DNA of 64,000 nucleotides from Acidobacteriota bacterium (GCA_011525365.1 WTGQ01000003.1:208948-272947); one strand, 5' to 3'; positions 26,045-34,174 are shown, counted from the stretch's first letter. The notes: generated by a model not told the origin, from the letters alone. A program made the numbers and translations.

Positions 26045-27521
26045 GGCCCGTTTCTCCATCTGCGTTAGGATTCCGACCATCATCATCACACGACGACAGG
26101 CAGTCAAGAGCGTCGCCGCAGCGTCGGTGGGGTCGGCCGTGGGCGCCGCCTTCAGCTTCGCCAAGACGAACCGCGCGAATCTGCTCTTCCTGTGCTCGGA
26201 TCAACATCAGACCGCCGCGGCCGGCTGCTACGGCAGCAACGAGACCCGGACGCCCCACATCGACGAGATCGCCTCCGACGGCGTGCGCTTCGACCGCGCC
26301 TATTGCAACGCGCCCGTCTGCGTCCCCTCCCGCGGATCGATCGTCACCGGTCTCCACCCGTGCCGGCACGGGGCGAAGATCCTGCGCGACCCGTTGCCGA
26401 ACGAGGCGCGCACGGTCGCGCACTACTTCAAGGATCACGGCTACGTCACCGGCGCGATCGGCAAGATGCACTTCATCGACGAGACCCGGCGGCACGGCTT
26501 CGACCACAGGCTCTATCGCGCCGATCACGACAAACGGCTCACGCGGGCCGAGCAGCAGGCGTTTCGGGACGATCAGTACGCGGCGTACCCGGCGGACGGC
26601 GGGTACGCGACCGGGCTGAGCGGCTCCGCCTCGACTCTGCCGGAGAGGTACTTCCAGGACACCTTCTACGCCGAGGAGTCGGTCGCCTTCCTGCGCGAGA
26701 ACAGGGACCGGCCCTTCTGCCTCTGGTCGTCGTTCTACATGCCGCATACGCCGCTGGTGCCGGCAAAGCAGTACTGGGACATGTACGACGGAGTGACTCT
26801 CAGTCTGCCCGAGCGTTCGGACCGGGAGCTGGAGGACGGCTTCGAGGGGCACCTGATTCGCGCCCGGCAGCGCGGCTGGTACGACCAGAAGGACGACGAC
26901 CTGCGCGACGCGATCCGCGGCTACTACGGCAACATCTCCCAGATGGACGCCAACGTCGGGCGCGTGTTCGACACGCTGCGCGAGCTGGGGCTCGACAGGA
27001 ACACGGTCGTCGTCTACACCTCGGACCACGGTGAGATGGCCGGCGCGCACCGCACGTGGACGAAGCACAACATGTACGAGCAGAGCGTCAGCGTGCCGCT
27101 GATCGTGCGGATGCCGGACAGGATGGAAGCCGGGACCGCCCGCACCCAACTCATCGAACACACCGATCTGCTCCCGACCCTGACCGAGCTGTGCGGACTG
27201 GGGAGTCCCTCCTCCGGGATCGACGGCCGGAGCTTTGCGCCCCTGGTCCAGGGCGGGGCGTACACGCCGCGCGAGCACGCCTACTCGGAGTACTACTTCT
27301 GCCATCGCAGCTTCACGGTGGACGATCGCTACGTCGGCAAGCCGCCCATCCTGATGGTGCGCACCGGCAAGTGGAAGCTCAACTACCTGAGCTGGGCGCG
27401 GTCGGAGCTGTACGACCTCGAGGCCGATCCGGGAGAGTTCAACAACGTCATCGACGACACCGGCAACTCCGGCATCGTCAGGGAACTGACCGCCGTCGCC
27501 GAGCGTCTCTACGCTGGTTGA
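26043..27521 (+). CDS. Sulfatase, probably Tat-exported
   Basis: A type I sulfatase with C93 in VCVPSRGSIVTGL, the exact C-x-P-S-R consensus. FLCSDQHQ replaces the usual DD metal pair with DQ, as in choline-sulfatase and S1_16-like branches, and YTSDHGEMAGAHRTW is the second block. The N-terminus has TRRQAVKSVAAASVG, a plausible Tat signal. The start is uncertain: ATG at 26043 gives 492 residues but overlaps the divergent sulfatase start on the palindrome CATG; the frame is open back to 25920. It is followed 25 bases later by FGE, suggesting co-expression of substrate and activating enzyme. Confidence 0.88.
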   Translation: MARFSICVRIPTIIITRRQAVKSVAAASVGSAVGAAFSFAKTNRANLLFLCSDQHQTAAAGCYGSNETRTPHIDEIASDGVRFDRAYCNAPVCVPSRGSIVTGLHPCRHGAKILRDPLPNEARTVAHYFKDHGYVTGAIGKMHFIDETRRHGFDHRLYRADHDKRLTRAEQQAFRDDQYAAYPADGGYATGLSGSASTLPERYFQDTFYAEESVAFLRENRDRPFCLWSSFYMPHTPLVPAKQYWDMYDGVTLSLPERSDRELEDGFEGHLIRARQRGWYDQKDDDLRDAIRGYYGNISQMDANVGRVFDTLRELGLDRNTVVVYTSDHGEMAGAHRTWTKHNMYEQSVSVPLIVRMPDRMEAGTARTQLIEHTDLLPTLTELCGLGSPSSGIDGRSFAPLVQGGAYTPREHAYSEYYFCHRSFTVDDRYVGKPPILMVRTGKWKLNYLSWARSELYDLEADPGEFNNVIDDTGNSGIVRELTAVAERLYAG

Positions 27522-27546
27522 GGGAGCGCCGAATCAGGCGGGCTCC

Positions 27547-28515
27547 GTGACCTGCTGCACCCCCTCGCGTGATCCCGATCGGTCGGCCGGCGGCGCGGGC
27601 CCGGCCGCCTCCGCCCCGGCGCCAGCCTCGGGATCTGCCTCGGCCCCGGGACCGAACGGCCGCGACATGGTCCGTCTCGACGGCGGCCGGTTCCTCATGG
27701 GCACCGACTCGGCCGATGCCATACCGGGCGACGGCGAGACTCCGATCCGCGAGATCTTCGTCGACCCTTTTCGCATCGACGCCTGCGCGGTATCCAACGC
27801 CGACTTCGCGGCCTTCGTCGACGCCACCGGCTACCGGACCGACAGCGAGCGGCTGGGCTGGTCCTTCGTCTTCGAGGGCCGCCTGTCGCGCAGGCTCCGG
27901 CGCACGGCGATCGAGGACCGTCTGCCGGAAGCCCGCTGGTGGTGCAGGATCAGCGGCGCCGACTGGCGGCATCCCGAGGGACCGGGATCGTCGATCGCCC
28001 GGCGCGAGAACCATCCCGTCGTCCAGGTGTCGCACCACGACGCCGTTGCCTACTGCGCGTGGTCGGGATGCCGGCTCCCGACCGAGGCGGAGTGGGAGTT
28101 CGCGGCTCGCGGAGGAGTGGAGCAGACGGCGCAGCCCTGGGGTGACGAGCTCGAGCCCGATGGCGAGCATCGCTGCAACGTCTGGCAGGGCAGCTTTCCC
28201 GACCGCGATCTCGGGCTCGACGGCTATCGCGGCACCTGCCCGGTCGATGCCTTCGAGCCCAACGGCTTCGGCCTCTACAACGTCTGCGGCAACGTCTGGG
28301 ACTGGTGTGCCGACTGGTGGAGCCCCAGTCCCGCCGCGCCGGGCACTCGCAATCCGCGCGGTCCTACTGCCGGCACGGCACGCGTCACCCGCGGCGGGTC
28401 GTACCTCTGCCACGTCTCCTACTGCAGTCGCTACCGCCTGTCGGCCCGTACCCACAACACGCCCGACAGCGCGGCCGGACACATGGGCTTCCGCTGCGCC
28501 GCCGACGTCGGCTAG
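27547..28515 (+). CDS. Formylglycine-generating enzyme (sulfatase maturase)
   Basis: A copper-dependent oxidase that converts the sulfatase active-site Cys to formylglycine. The 322-residue protein has the full SUMF1 fold from about residue 39 (MVRLDGGRFLMGT) to FRCAADVG. The two catalytic cysteines are present in GGSYLCHVSYCSRYR (C288 and C293), equivalent to human FGE C336/C341, so this is a true FGE rather than a cysteine-less relative. Other hallmarks are RLPTEAEWEFAARGG and NTPDSAAGHMGFRC. Oddity: the N-terminus (GTG start) reads TCCTPSRDP, which itself contains a perfect C-x-P-S-R substrate motif at residues 4-8, followed by an Ala/Pro/Gly-rich linker. Its neighbours are four sulfatases. 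Confidence 0.92.
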   Translation: MTCCTPSRDPDRSAGGAGPAASAPAPASGSASAPGPNGRDMVRLDGGRFLMGTDSADAIPGDGETPIREIFVDPFRIDACAVSNADFAAFVDATGYRTDSERLGWSFVFEGRLSRRLRRTAIEDRLPEARWWCRISGADWRHPEGPGSSIARRENHPVVQVSHHDAVAYCAWSGCRLPTEAEWEFAARGGVEQTAQPWGDELEPDGEHRCNVWQGSFPDRDLGLDGYRGTCPVDAFEPNGFGLYNVCGNVWDWCADWWSPSPAAPGTRNPRGPTAGTARVTRGGSYLCHVSYCSRYRLSARTHNTPDSAAGHMGFRCAADVG

Positions 28516-28630
28516 CGATGGCGTGCCGTGCGTCGGCCTCAGCGGCTCCGACGGTAGTAGGCTTTTATGGCGGCGGTTGCCCCGCGCTGCTGGATCGGCT
28601 ACGCACGCGAGTACGCCAGGGAGGTCGAGA

Positions 28631-28828
28631 ATGAAGTATCAGGTCGCGCTTCAGGAGTCCGAAGAGGGGTTCAGCGTCTGGGTTCCGGGCCTGCCGGGCT
28701 GCGTCTCGGAGGGCGAGACGGAAGAGGAAGCACTTGCCAACATCGCCGAGGCGGTCCGTGAGTACCTGGACGTGGCCGCCGAGAATGCGGCCGGCATGGT
28801 GATCCGGGAAATCGAAGTCGCCGTGTAG
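28631..28828 (+). CDS. HicB-like antitoxin, orphan (UPF0150 type)
   Basis: A 65-residue single-domain HicB: MKYQVALQESEEGFSVWVP, then GLPGCVSEGETEEEALANI and a helical C-terminus. This short form lacks a DNA-binding tail, unlike the HicB at 12056. The ribosome site AGGGAGG precedes the ATG. It is antitoxin-first, and a HicA gene should follow; only a 23-residue HicA stub remains (next entry), so it is probably a relic or acts alone. Confidence 0.82.
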   Translation: MKYQVALQESEEGFSVWVPGLPGCVSEGETEEEALANIAEAVREYLDVAAENAAGMVIREIEVAV

Positions 28829-28831
28829 GCG

Positions 28832-28903
28832 ATGCCGCGGATTCCAGGGGTCAATCACCTCCGGGCGGCTCGCGCGCTGGAGAAGGCTGTAGTGCGCTTG
28901 TGA
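28832..28903 (+). pseudogene. HicA N-terminal stub
   Basis: Starting 4 bases after the hicB stop, this frame encodes MPRIPGVNHLRAARALEKA, the unmistakable opening of HicA toxins that follow short HicB proteins, then stops after 23 residues. The RNA-binding and catalytic histidine region is missing. Its TGA overlaps the GTG start of the phosphoesterase, so the truncation was resolved right at the next gene. Confidence 0.7.
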
Positions 28904-29649
28904 AGATCCTCGTCATCGCCGACGTGCACGGGAACGCCGAGGCGCTCTCGGCGGTGCTGGAGAAGGAGCGGGACGTCGACGCGACGATCTTTCTCGGCGA
29001 CACGGTCCTCTCAGGCCCGCAGCCGAACGAGACGATAGCGCTGCTCGGGGGGCTCGACGGGGTCCTGATCGAAGGAAACCACGACGTGGAGATGTTCGAG
29101 CCGGAGCGCTTCGAGGGCTGGCCGGCTCCGTGGTGTGCCTACACGCGCTGGATCCTCGGCACGCTGGAGACGTCTGGCTGGAAACTGCTCCGCAGCCTTC
29201 AGCCGGAGGGCGAGTACGAGGTGGGCGGCCAGCGGGTGTTTCTGCACCACGGCGTGCTGCCCGACGAACCGCGGCAGGCGCTACCCGACACGGCGGATGA
29301 GCGATTGGCCGCGCTGGCGGGCGGCACGGACTGCTCGATGGTGCTCTTCGGCCACTCGCACATCCAGTTCCGGCGGACGATCGACGGCCAGGAGTTCATC
29401 AACCCGGGCAGCGTTGGTCAGCCGCGCTGCGGCCGGCGGATGGCCTGCTACGGGCTGATCGAGCACGGCGTGTTCCGGCACTGCCAGGCGGAGTACGACC
29501 CGGGTCCGTGGCTCGAGGCGCTCGATGGCGTCGGTCCGCTCGACGGGTTTCCGGAGTTCCGGGAGTGGCTGAAGAAGGCGTTGCTGAGCGGCTACGGGAT
29601 TGGCGAACGGGAGCCGTGGACGCGGTTTGCGCGAGAGGGTTACGTGTAG
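28900..29649 (+). CDS. Metallophosphoesterase, YfcE-like
   Basis: A 249-residue calcineurin-like phosphoesterase. Metal-binding motifs in order: IADVHGN (D8, H10), GDTVLSG, EGNHD, HHGV and FGHSHIQ. The family removes phosphate from small diesters or monoesters; the substrate is not predictable. It starts with GTG at 28900 inside the HicA stub, so the upstream HicB transcript may drive it. It ends convergent to the cyclase operon with a REP-like element between. No signal peptide, so cytosolic. Confidence 0.88.
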   Translation: MKILVIADVHGNAEALSAVLEKERDVDATIFLGDTVLSGPQPNETIALLGGLDGVLIEGNHDVEMFEPERFEGWPAPWCAYTRWILGTLETSGWKLLRSLQPEGEYEVGGQRVFLHHGVLPDEPRQALPDTADERLAALAGGTDCSMVLFGHSHIQFRRTIDGQEFINPGSVGQPRCGRRMACYGLIEHGVFRHCQAEYDPGPWLEALDGVGPLDGFPEFREWLKKALLSGYGIGEREPWTRFAREGYV

Positions 29650-29651
29650 CG

Positions 29652-29705
29652 CACGCCGCTGCGCGGCGGCGCCCGGATGCCGGCCAGAAGGCCGGCGCAC
29701 CCAGT
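29652..29705 (-). repeat. REP-like composite element, copy 2
   Basis: 29677-29705 is identical to the 29 bases of copy 1. Read on the minus strand it is followed by a second small hairpin (CGCCGC-TGC-GCGGCG region, 29652-29676). The same two-part layout, core plus accessory GCCGC..GCGGC hairpin, recurs at 62059-62120 and 37453-37515. It fills the gap between two convergent genes. Confidence 0.82.
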
Positions 29706-29707
29706 GT

Positions 29708-30478
29708 TTACACCTCCTCGACCGCGATCGCCCGCACCCAGGTTGCTTCCAGCCGTTCCACGTTGAGGGGCATGCCGATGTAGAAGGCGCGGTCCTTCTT
29801 CAGCTTCTCGACGTTCACCAGCGGGTAGCAGACCGGGATGTTGTTGCCCAGCATGTTGCGGTGCGTGGGCGAGTTGTGGGGCTGCGGCGCCTGGAAGTCC
29901 GACTCGAAGCGAACGCCGGGGTAACCGACCGCCAGCAGCTTGATTCCGGTGTCGGCGAGCCACTTGCTCGTTTCCGCCGGCAGGGTCGGCTGCTCGTCGT
30001 CGCGGAACGGGCTGCCGAGGATGACGATGTCGCCCTTGCGGACGTTCGAGAGGTGCTCGGGGAGGATCGGCTGGCCGACCGTGACCAGTTCACCTTCGTC
30101 GTTCTCCTGCTCGACCGGTTCGAGCTGATCGAGGTAGCAGACGGCCGCAGGGCCGAAGAAGGTGTCGAGGGGCATCTCCCAGAGACCGAGGATGCCGTCC
30201 GGCAGGCCTTCCCAGTGGTCCATGTGGCCCTTGCCGCCTTCGGTGTGCGATCCCCCGCAGTGGCCGCTAACCCGTCCGGGCGGCCAGTAGGAGTCGCCCT
30301 CCTTGCCGCCGATCAGGGTGTAGAGCGTGTCGTCGTACGGCACCCGGCCCTCTTCGAGGATCCACGGCAGCCCGAAGACGTCCTTGTTCCCTTCCTCGAC
30401 GGTGCCGTCGAGCCGGGTGATGCGCCCGACCATGCGGGGGCTGAGGTCCACCACGTGGTGTCCCGCGAAATCAATCAT
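29708..30478 (-). CDS. Cyclase family protein (putative metal-dependent hydrolase)
   Basis: A 256-residue cytosolic member of the cyclase/kynurenine-formamidase superfamily. The signature is GGSHTEGGKGHMDHW, with H78, H85, D87 and H88 as likely metal ligands, and a C-terminal H-x-x-N-like part around HNSPTHRNMLG. It is the last gene of a TetR-kinase-isomerase-aldolase operon; its start overlaps the aldolase stop by 8 bases. In that setting it may open a lactone or related ring derived from a sugar, but this is inference. Confidence 0.78.
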   Translation of the reverse strand: MIDFAGHHVVDLSPRMVGRITRLDGTVEEGNKDVFGLPWILEEGRVPYDDTLYTLIGGKEGDSYWPPGRVSGHCGGSHTEGGKGHMDHWEGLPDGILGLWEMPLDTFFGPAAVCYLDQLEPVEQENDEGELVTVGQPILPEHLSNVRKGDIVILGSPFRDDEQPTLPAETSKWLADTGIKLLAVGYPGVRFESDFQAPQPHNSPTHRNMLGNNIPVCYPLVNVEKLKKDRAFYIGMPLNVERLEATWVRAIAVEEV

Positions 30479-31499
30479 CGTCTGCGTCCTCCTCCTCCGC
30501 CGACCACTTGCCCAGAGTGGCCAGTCCGTTCATGCGGGCGCGGTGGCGCAGCGCCGCCTGTCCGCTCGATTCGTCGGCCTTGCCGTCCCAGGCCTCGACC
30601 GGGGCGCGGCCGATCGCGCGGCCGAACGAGAAGCTGAGCGCCCAGGGCTGCGGCTCGAGCCGGTTCATCGCGTCGAGGTGGGCCGTCGCGTCCAGGTCCG
30701 ACTGGCCGCCGGACAGGAACCCGATCCCGGGCAGGGCGGGCGGCACGACCCGGCGCAGGCAACGCAGCGTCTCCCGGGCCACGGTGTCGACCCCAGCCTG
30801 TTCTGGACAGTCGCTGCCCGAGACGACCATGTTCGTCTTCAGCACGATCTCCTCGGGCGCGACGCCGTGCTCGTACAGGGACTCGAAGCTGCGGTGCAGG
30901 AAGCGCTCGGTGACCTCGAACTGGCGCTCGATTGTGTGCTCGCCCTTCATCTCGACCTCTGGCTCGACGATCGGGACGAGGTCGAACTGGTGCGCGAGCG
31001 CCGCGACCTCGGCGACGCTGCGGGCGTTCGAGACGAGCGCGCGCTCGGTGGGCAGCCCGGGCCGCACGCGGGCCGCCACGCGCCACTTGATGAAGGCGAC
31101 GCCGCGCTCGCGCCAGTCTTCGAGCCGCTTCGCCAGTCCGTCGAGACCGCGGGGCACGTACTCGTGCTCGGAGCCTGCGAGGAACTGCCAGCCGGTGGTC
31201 GGCGTGATGCCGAGCAGCAGGCCGCGCTCGGCGATGAGGTCGACCAGCGGCGTGCCGTCGCCGGCCCGGCGGTCGAGCACGTCGGGGAAGACGATGATGC
31301 TCGACAGGTGCTCGCCAAGCCCGGGTGTGCGGCAGATCATCTCCTGGAAGTCGGCCGCCGCTTCCTCGGTGCGGGTATGAGGCGACTCGCCCCACCAGCC
31401 CCGTACGAGGCCCTTGAGCGGCACGTCGGCCGCGAAGATGCCCTTGCCGGGGGCGACCATCCGCCGCGCGGTCGCGGCCAGCGTCGATTCGGTGGTCAC
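30471..31499 (-). CDS. Class I fructose-bisphosphate-aldolase family enzyme
   Basis: A 342-residue Schiff-base aldolase. The catalytic lysine is in EEIVLKTNMVVSG (K221), and GIGFLSGGQSDLDATAHLDA is the phosphate-binding loop of the family. ATARRMVAPGKGIFAAD matches the N-terminal family block, but the usual ADES continuation is ADVP, a deviation near the active site that may reflect a different substrate. The GTG at 31499 has GGGAGGAG upstream and overlaps the isomerase stop by 4 bases (GTGA). Its position after a sugar kinase and an isomerase suggests that it cleaves a phosphorylated ketose other than ordinary glycolytic FBP. Confidence 0.88.
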   Translation of the reverse strand: MTTESTLAATARRMVAPGKGIFAADVPLKGLVRGWWGESPHTRTEEAAADFQEMICRTPGLGEHLSSIIVFPDVLDRRAGDGTPLVDLIAERGLLLGITPTTGWQFLAGSEHEYVPRGLDGLAKRLEDWRERGVAFIKWRVAARVRPGLPTERALVSNARSVAEVAALAHQFDLVPIVEPEVEMKGEHTIERQFEVTERFLHRSFESLYEHGVAPEEIVLKTNMVVSGSDCPEQAGVDTVARETLRCLRRVVPPALPGIGFLSGGQSDLDATAHLDAMNRLEPQPWALSFSFGRAIGRAPVEAWDGKADESSGQAALRHRARMNGLATLGKWSAEEEDADDD

Positions 31500-32413
31500 G
31501 AGGCTCCTCCCGCTACGCCGCTTCCGGCCGCCGCCAGCTTCGCGCGGTAGAACTCGAGCCCCTCGCGGGCCGCTTCGTCGAGGTCGCGGTCGCCGGTCAT
31601 GTCGCGCCACACCGCGAGCAGGTTGCCGACGCCGCCGCCCATGTGGACGATCGGCTCCATCACGGTGTCGCGGTCGTAGTCGATCTCGTGCAGCGCGGCC
31701 ACCACCTCGTCCCAGGGGATGTGACCCCGGCCGGGCGGCCGGCGGTTGTTCTCGCCGATGTGGAAGGTGCCGAGCTGGTCGCCGGCGCTAACGATCGCTT
31801 CGCCCAGCGAGTCCTCCTCGATGTTCATGTGGTACGTGTCGAGCATCATCTTCAGGTTCGGGCTGCCCACCTCGTCCAGGAAGCGCAGCGCCTCCTCGCA
31901 GGTGTTGACCAGGAAGTGCTCGAAGCGGTTCAGGACCTCGATGTGGAAGGTCACGTCGAGGTCCTCGGCTGTCTTCATCGCCTCGCGCATGGCGGCGACG
32001 GCGTGCGCCCGGCAACGCTCCTTGTCGCGTCCGTCGAGCCCCTGGCGCATGACGCCGGTGATCGCGCCGCCGACATCGGCGCCGCCGCCCCCCGCCATCC
32101 GCTGCATCTCGCTCGCCTGCTCGGCGAGGGCGCGCAGGTGCGCGATGCCGTGGCGCCGGTCGTCTTCCGAGTCCGAGTTGATGTCCTGCTTCGGACCAAG
32201 CCCCGCCATGTAGTTGATCCTGAGCCCGTGCTCGGCGGCCGAGGCGACGAAGCGCTTCTTCTGCTCCGGCGTGTACAGGAAGAGCACGTCCTGCGAGAAG
32301 GACATCAGGTCGAAGCCGATCGCTGCCGCCCGGGCCATCCTGCGCTCGTACTCCTCGATGTCCTCCATCCACTCGTTGCCCCAGTAGTTGAAGGTGATTC
32401 CGATGCGTCCCAT
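31496..32413 (-). CDS. TIM-barrel sugar isomerase/epimerase (hydroxypyruvate-isomerase-like)
   Basis: A 305-residue AP-endonuclease-2-type TIM barrel. Typical elements are GRIGITFNYWGNEWMED, AEHGLRINYMAGLG, VTFHIEVLNRFEHF, LKMMLDTYHMNIEE and GTFHIGENNRRPPG, in which Glu, Asp and His residues would bind a divalent metal. The ATG at 32413 has a GGGAG ribosome site; 9 residues of open frame upstream have none. It sits 16 bases after the PfkB kinase and overlaps the aldolase start. The role fits ketose/aldose isomerisation or C3 epimerisation, with the substrate unknown. Confidence 0.85.
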   Translation of the reverse strand: MGRIGITFNYWGNEWMEDIEEYERRMARAAAIGFDLMSFSQDVLFLYTPEQKKRFVASAAEHGLRINYMAGLGPKQDINSDSEDDRRHGIAHLRALAEQASEMQRMAGGGGADVGGAITGVMRQGLDGRDKERCRAHAVAAMREAMKTAEDLDVTFHIEVLNRFEHFLVNTCEEALRFLDEVGSPNLKMMLDTYHMNIEEDSLGEAIVSAGDQLGTFHIGENNRRPPGRGHIPWDEVVAALHEIDYDRDTVMEPIVHMGGGVGNLLAVWRDMTGDRDLDEAAREGLEFYRAKLAAAGSGVAGGAS

Positions 32414-32429
32414 GTTGTCTCCCACGGTC

Positions 32430-33365
32430 TTAGCCCTCACCCGGCGGCTGCGCGGCCATCAGGGCCTCGACTTCCGCCATCGACGGAATCCCCTTGCGGT
32501 TGCCCAGCACGGTGCAGTGCAGGGCCGCGACGGCCGACGAGAACGAGGCGCAGCGCTCGAGATCCCAGCGCCTGGCGAGTCCCACCAGGTAGGCGCCGTG
32601 AAAGGTATCGCCGGCACCCGTCGTGTCGACGACGTCGACTTCGTACGCGGGCGTGTGGAACTCCTCTTCGCTCGCCACCGTGTAGCTGCCCCGCGCGCCC
32701 TCGGTCTGCACCACGACCCGCGGTCCAAGGTCGAGGGCGGCGCGGCCAGCCCGCCACGCGTCTTCCTCGCCCGTGAGCATCGGCGCGAAGCCCGAGCCGC
32801 AGATCAGGACGTCGGTCTCGGCTACGAGAGCCCGGGCCGGTTCGAGGACCTTGTGGCTGGTGGCGGCCGCGTCGAGGACGACCGTGCCCCCCGACTCCTT
32901 CATCCAGCGGGCCGCCGCGAGCGCCGCGGCGCCATGGCTGCCGTCGAGGTGGAGAATCCGAGCCGACTCGATGTACGCGCGGTCGAGGTCGTCGGCGGTG
33001 ACCGGCCGGGAGAGGAAGCCGCGCCGGAATGAGAACACCCGCTCGCCGGTCGCGGCGTCTACGTAGACGACGACCACGTGGTCCTCCGGCCCTTCCCGGG
33101 CTACCAGGCGGCTGGTGTCCACGCCTGCCCGCTCCAGTGACCGCCGCCGGTGCGCGCCAAGATCGTCGTCGCCCACGGTGTCCACGAAGCCGGTGCGAAG
33201 CCCGAACGTCGAGGCGACGAAGCAGGCCGTGCCGGCGGGCCCGCCATCGGCGAGTGTGAAGTCGAGGAGTCCCCTCGGATCCTCCCACCTCGGCATCCGG
33301 TCGACCCGCAGCACGACATCGACGATGGCGAGGCCCAGGCCTACGACGTCGAGGCGGGGATTCAA
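32430..33365 (-). CDS. PfkB-family carbohydrate kinase
   Basis: A 311-residue ribokinase-fold kinase. The catalytic signature VDTTGAGDTFHGAYLVG carries the base D253; the N-terminal GLGLAIVDVVLRVDRMP and GGPAGTACFVASTFG motifs belong to the same family. It phosphorylates a sugar or nucleoside hydroxyl. The start is probably TTG at 33365, 4 bases after the TetR stop, so translation is likely coupled. The gene order regulator-kinase-isomerase-aldolase is typical of a dedicated sugar catabolic route. Confidence 0.9.
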   Translation of the reverse strand: MNPRLDVVGLGLAIVDVVLRVDRMPRWEDPRGLLDFTLADGGPAGTACFVASTFGLRTGFVDTVGDDDLGAHRRRSLERAGVDTSRLVAREGPEDHVVVVYVDAATGERVFSFRRGFLSRPVTADDLDRAYIESARILHLDGSHGAAALAAARWMKESGGTVVLDAAATSHKVLEPARALVAETDVLICGSGFAPMLTGEEDAWRAGRAALDLGPRVVVQTEGARGSYTVASEEEFHTPAYEVDVVDTTGAGDTFHGAYLVGLARRWDLERCASFSSAVAALHCTVLGNRKGIPSMAEVEALMAAQPPGEG

Positions 33366-33369
33366 GCGG

Positions 33370-34098
33370 CTAGCCGCGCTTGGGGCGCGCTTCGATCGAG
33401 GGGAACCTGCGTTCGAGACGCCGGAGTTCCTTCTCGATGCGGGGGCGAGTGTCGGGAGCGGCGAAGGCGAGCAGGCCGACGTAGAAGCCGCACAGGCTCT
33501 TCAGCCGGTAGACCTCGTCGTCGAGGATGCCGAAGGCCCACTGGTCGAGGGCGAGTTCCCAGCCGACGTAGAGCTGTGTCTCCAGGAACGGCTGACCGAC
33601 CGAAGTCTGCAGTTGACCGCTGGCGAGAGCGTCGCCAACCGCCTTGTGAATCGCCGCCTTGAGCGAGCTGAGGCGCTTGCCCTCGTCCTGCTGGACCAGC
33701 CGGGCCCAGTGGCCGGTGCTGAAGTCGGCCACGATGAGCGGCCGCAGCAGGTCGCCGTTGTCGATCATGTAGCTGAGCAGGCCTTCCATGGCCCTCGCCG
33801 CGCGCCGCAACGGATCGCGGGCGGTGCGGGCGTCGGGCGCCGGCTCGTCGAGACGCTGCACGGAATCCCGGATCAGCGCCTGCAGGATCTCCTCGCGGGA
33901 GCCGAGCAGGTTGTACAGCGTGGTGACGCTCAAACCCGCGCCCCGGGCCAGTTTACGCATCGAGAGTCCTTCGGGACCCGATTCCTTCAGGAGGGTACGG
34001 GCGGACTCGAGAATGCGCTCCCGGCGCGCCGCCACGTTCGCCTCGCGCCGGCTCATCGGTTCACCGGCCTTGAGGCTCTTGGTTTCGGCGTTCGTCAT
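33370..34098 (-). CDS. TetR/AcrR-family transcriptional regulator
   Basis: A 242-residue regulator. The N-terminal helix-turn-helix spans roughly residues 27-70 (RRERILESARTLLKESGPEG, LSMRKLARGAGLSVTTLYNL), and the C-terminal ligand domain is variable as usual. It heads the operon with pfkB, the isomerase, the aldolase and the cyclase. A 17-base palindrome lies 54 bases upstream of its start, between it and the divergent 209-residue gene, and a closely similar one lies before the TonB receptor at 42395, so it probably represses itself and those promoters. The ligand is probably a pathway intermediate (inference). Confidence 0.9.
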   Translation of the reverse strand: MTNAETKSLKAGEPMSRREANVAARRERILESARTLLKESGPEGLSMRKLARGAGLSVTTLYNLLGSREEILQALIRDSVQRLDEPAPDARTARDPLRRAARAMEGLLSYMIDNGDLLRPLIVADFSTGHWARLVQQDEGKRLSSLKAAIHKAVGDALASGQLQTSVGQPFLETQLYVGWELALDQWAFGILDDEVYRLKSLCGFYVGLLAFAAPDTRPRIEKELRRLERRFPSIEARPKRG

Positions 34099-34152
34099 GG
34101 GTTCGCGCCTGATGCCTGAGATGATACGCGGGTCCTGGTCGCTGTTCTAAAG

Positions 34153-34169
34153 ATGTTACATTGTTCCAA
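34153..34169. promoter_or_regulatory. Candidate TetR operator
   Basis: ATGTTACATTGTTCCAA fits the symmetric pattern TTGnnACAnTGTnnCAA in 11 of 12 defined positions. It lies in the gap between the TetR gene and the divergent 34244 gene. The site at 42301-42317 fits all 12, and the similarity continues for several bases past the palindrome (CAAGTTnGAC in both). Confidence 0.62.
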
Positions 34170-34174
34170 GTTTG

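Noticed and set aside
24036..27305. A 1,089-residue minus-strand frame across the sulfatase region.
   Set aside because: It is antisense or out of frame to three clear sulfatases and has only compositional Arg/Val/Gly richness typical of GC-rich shadow frames.
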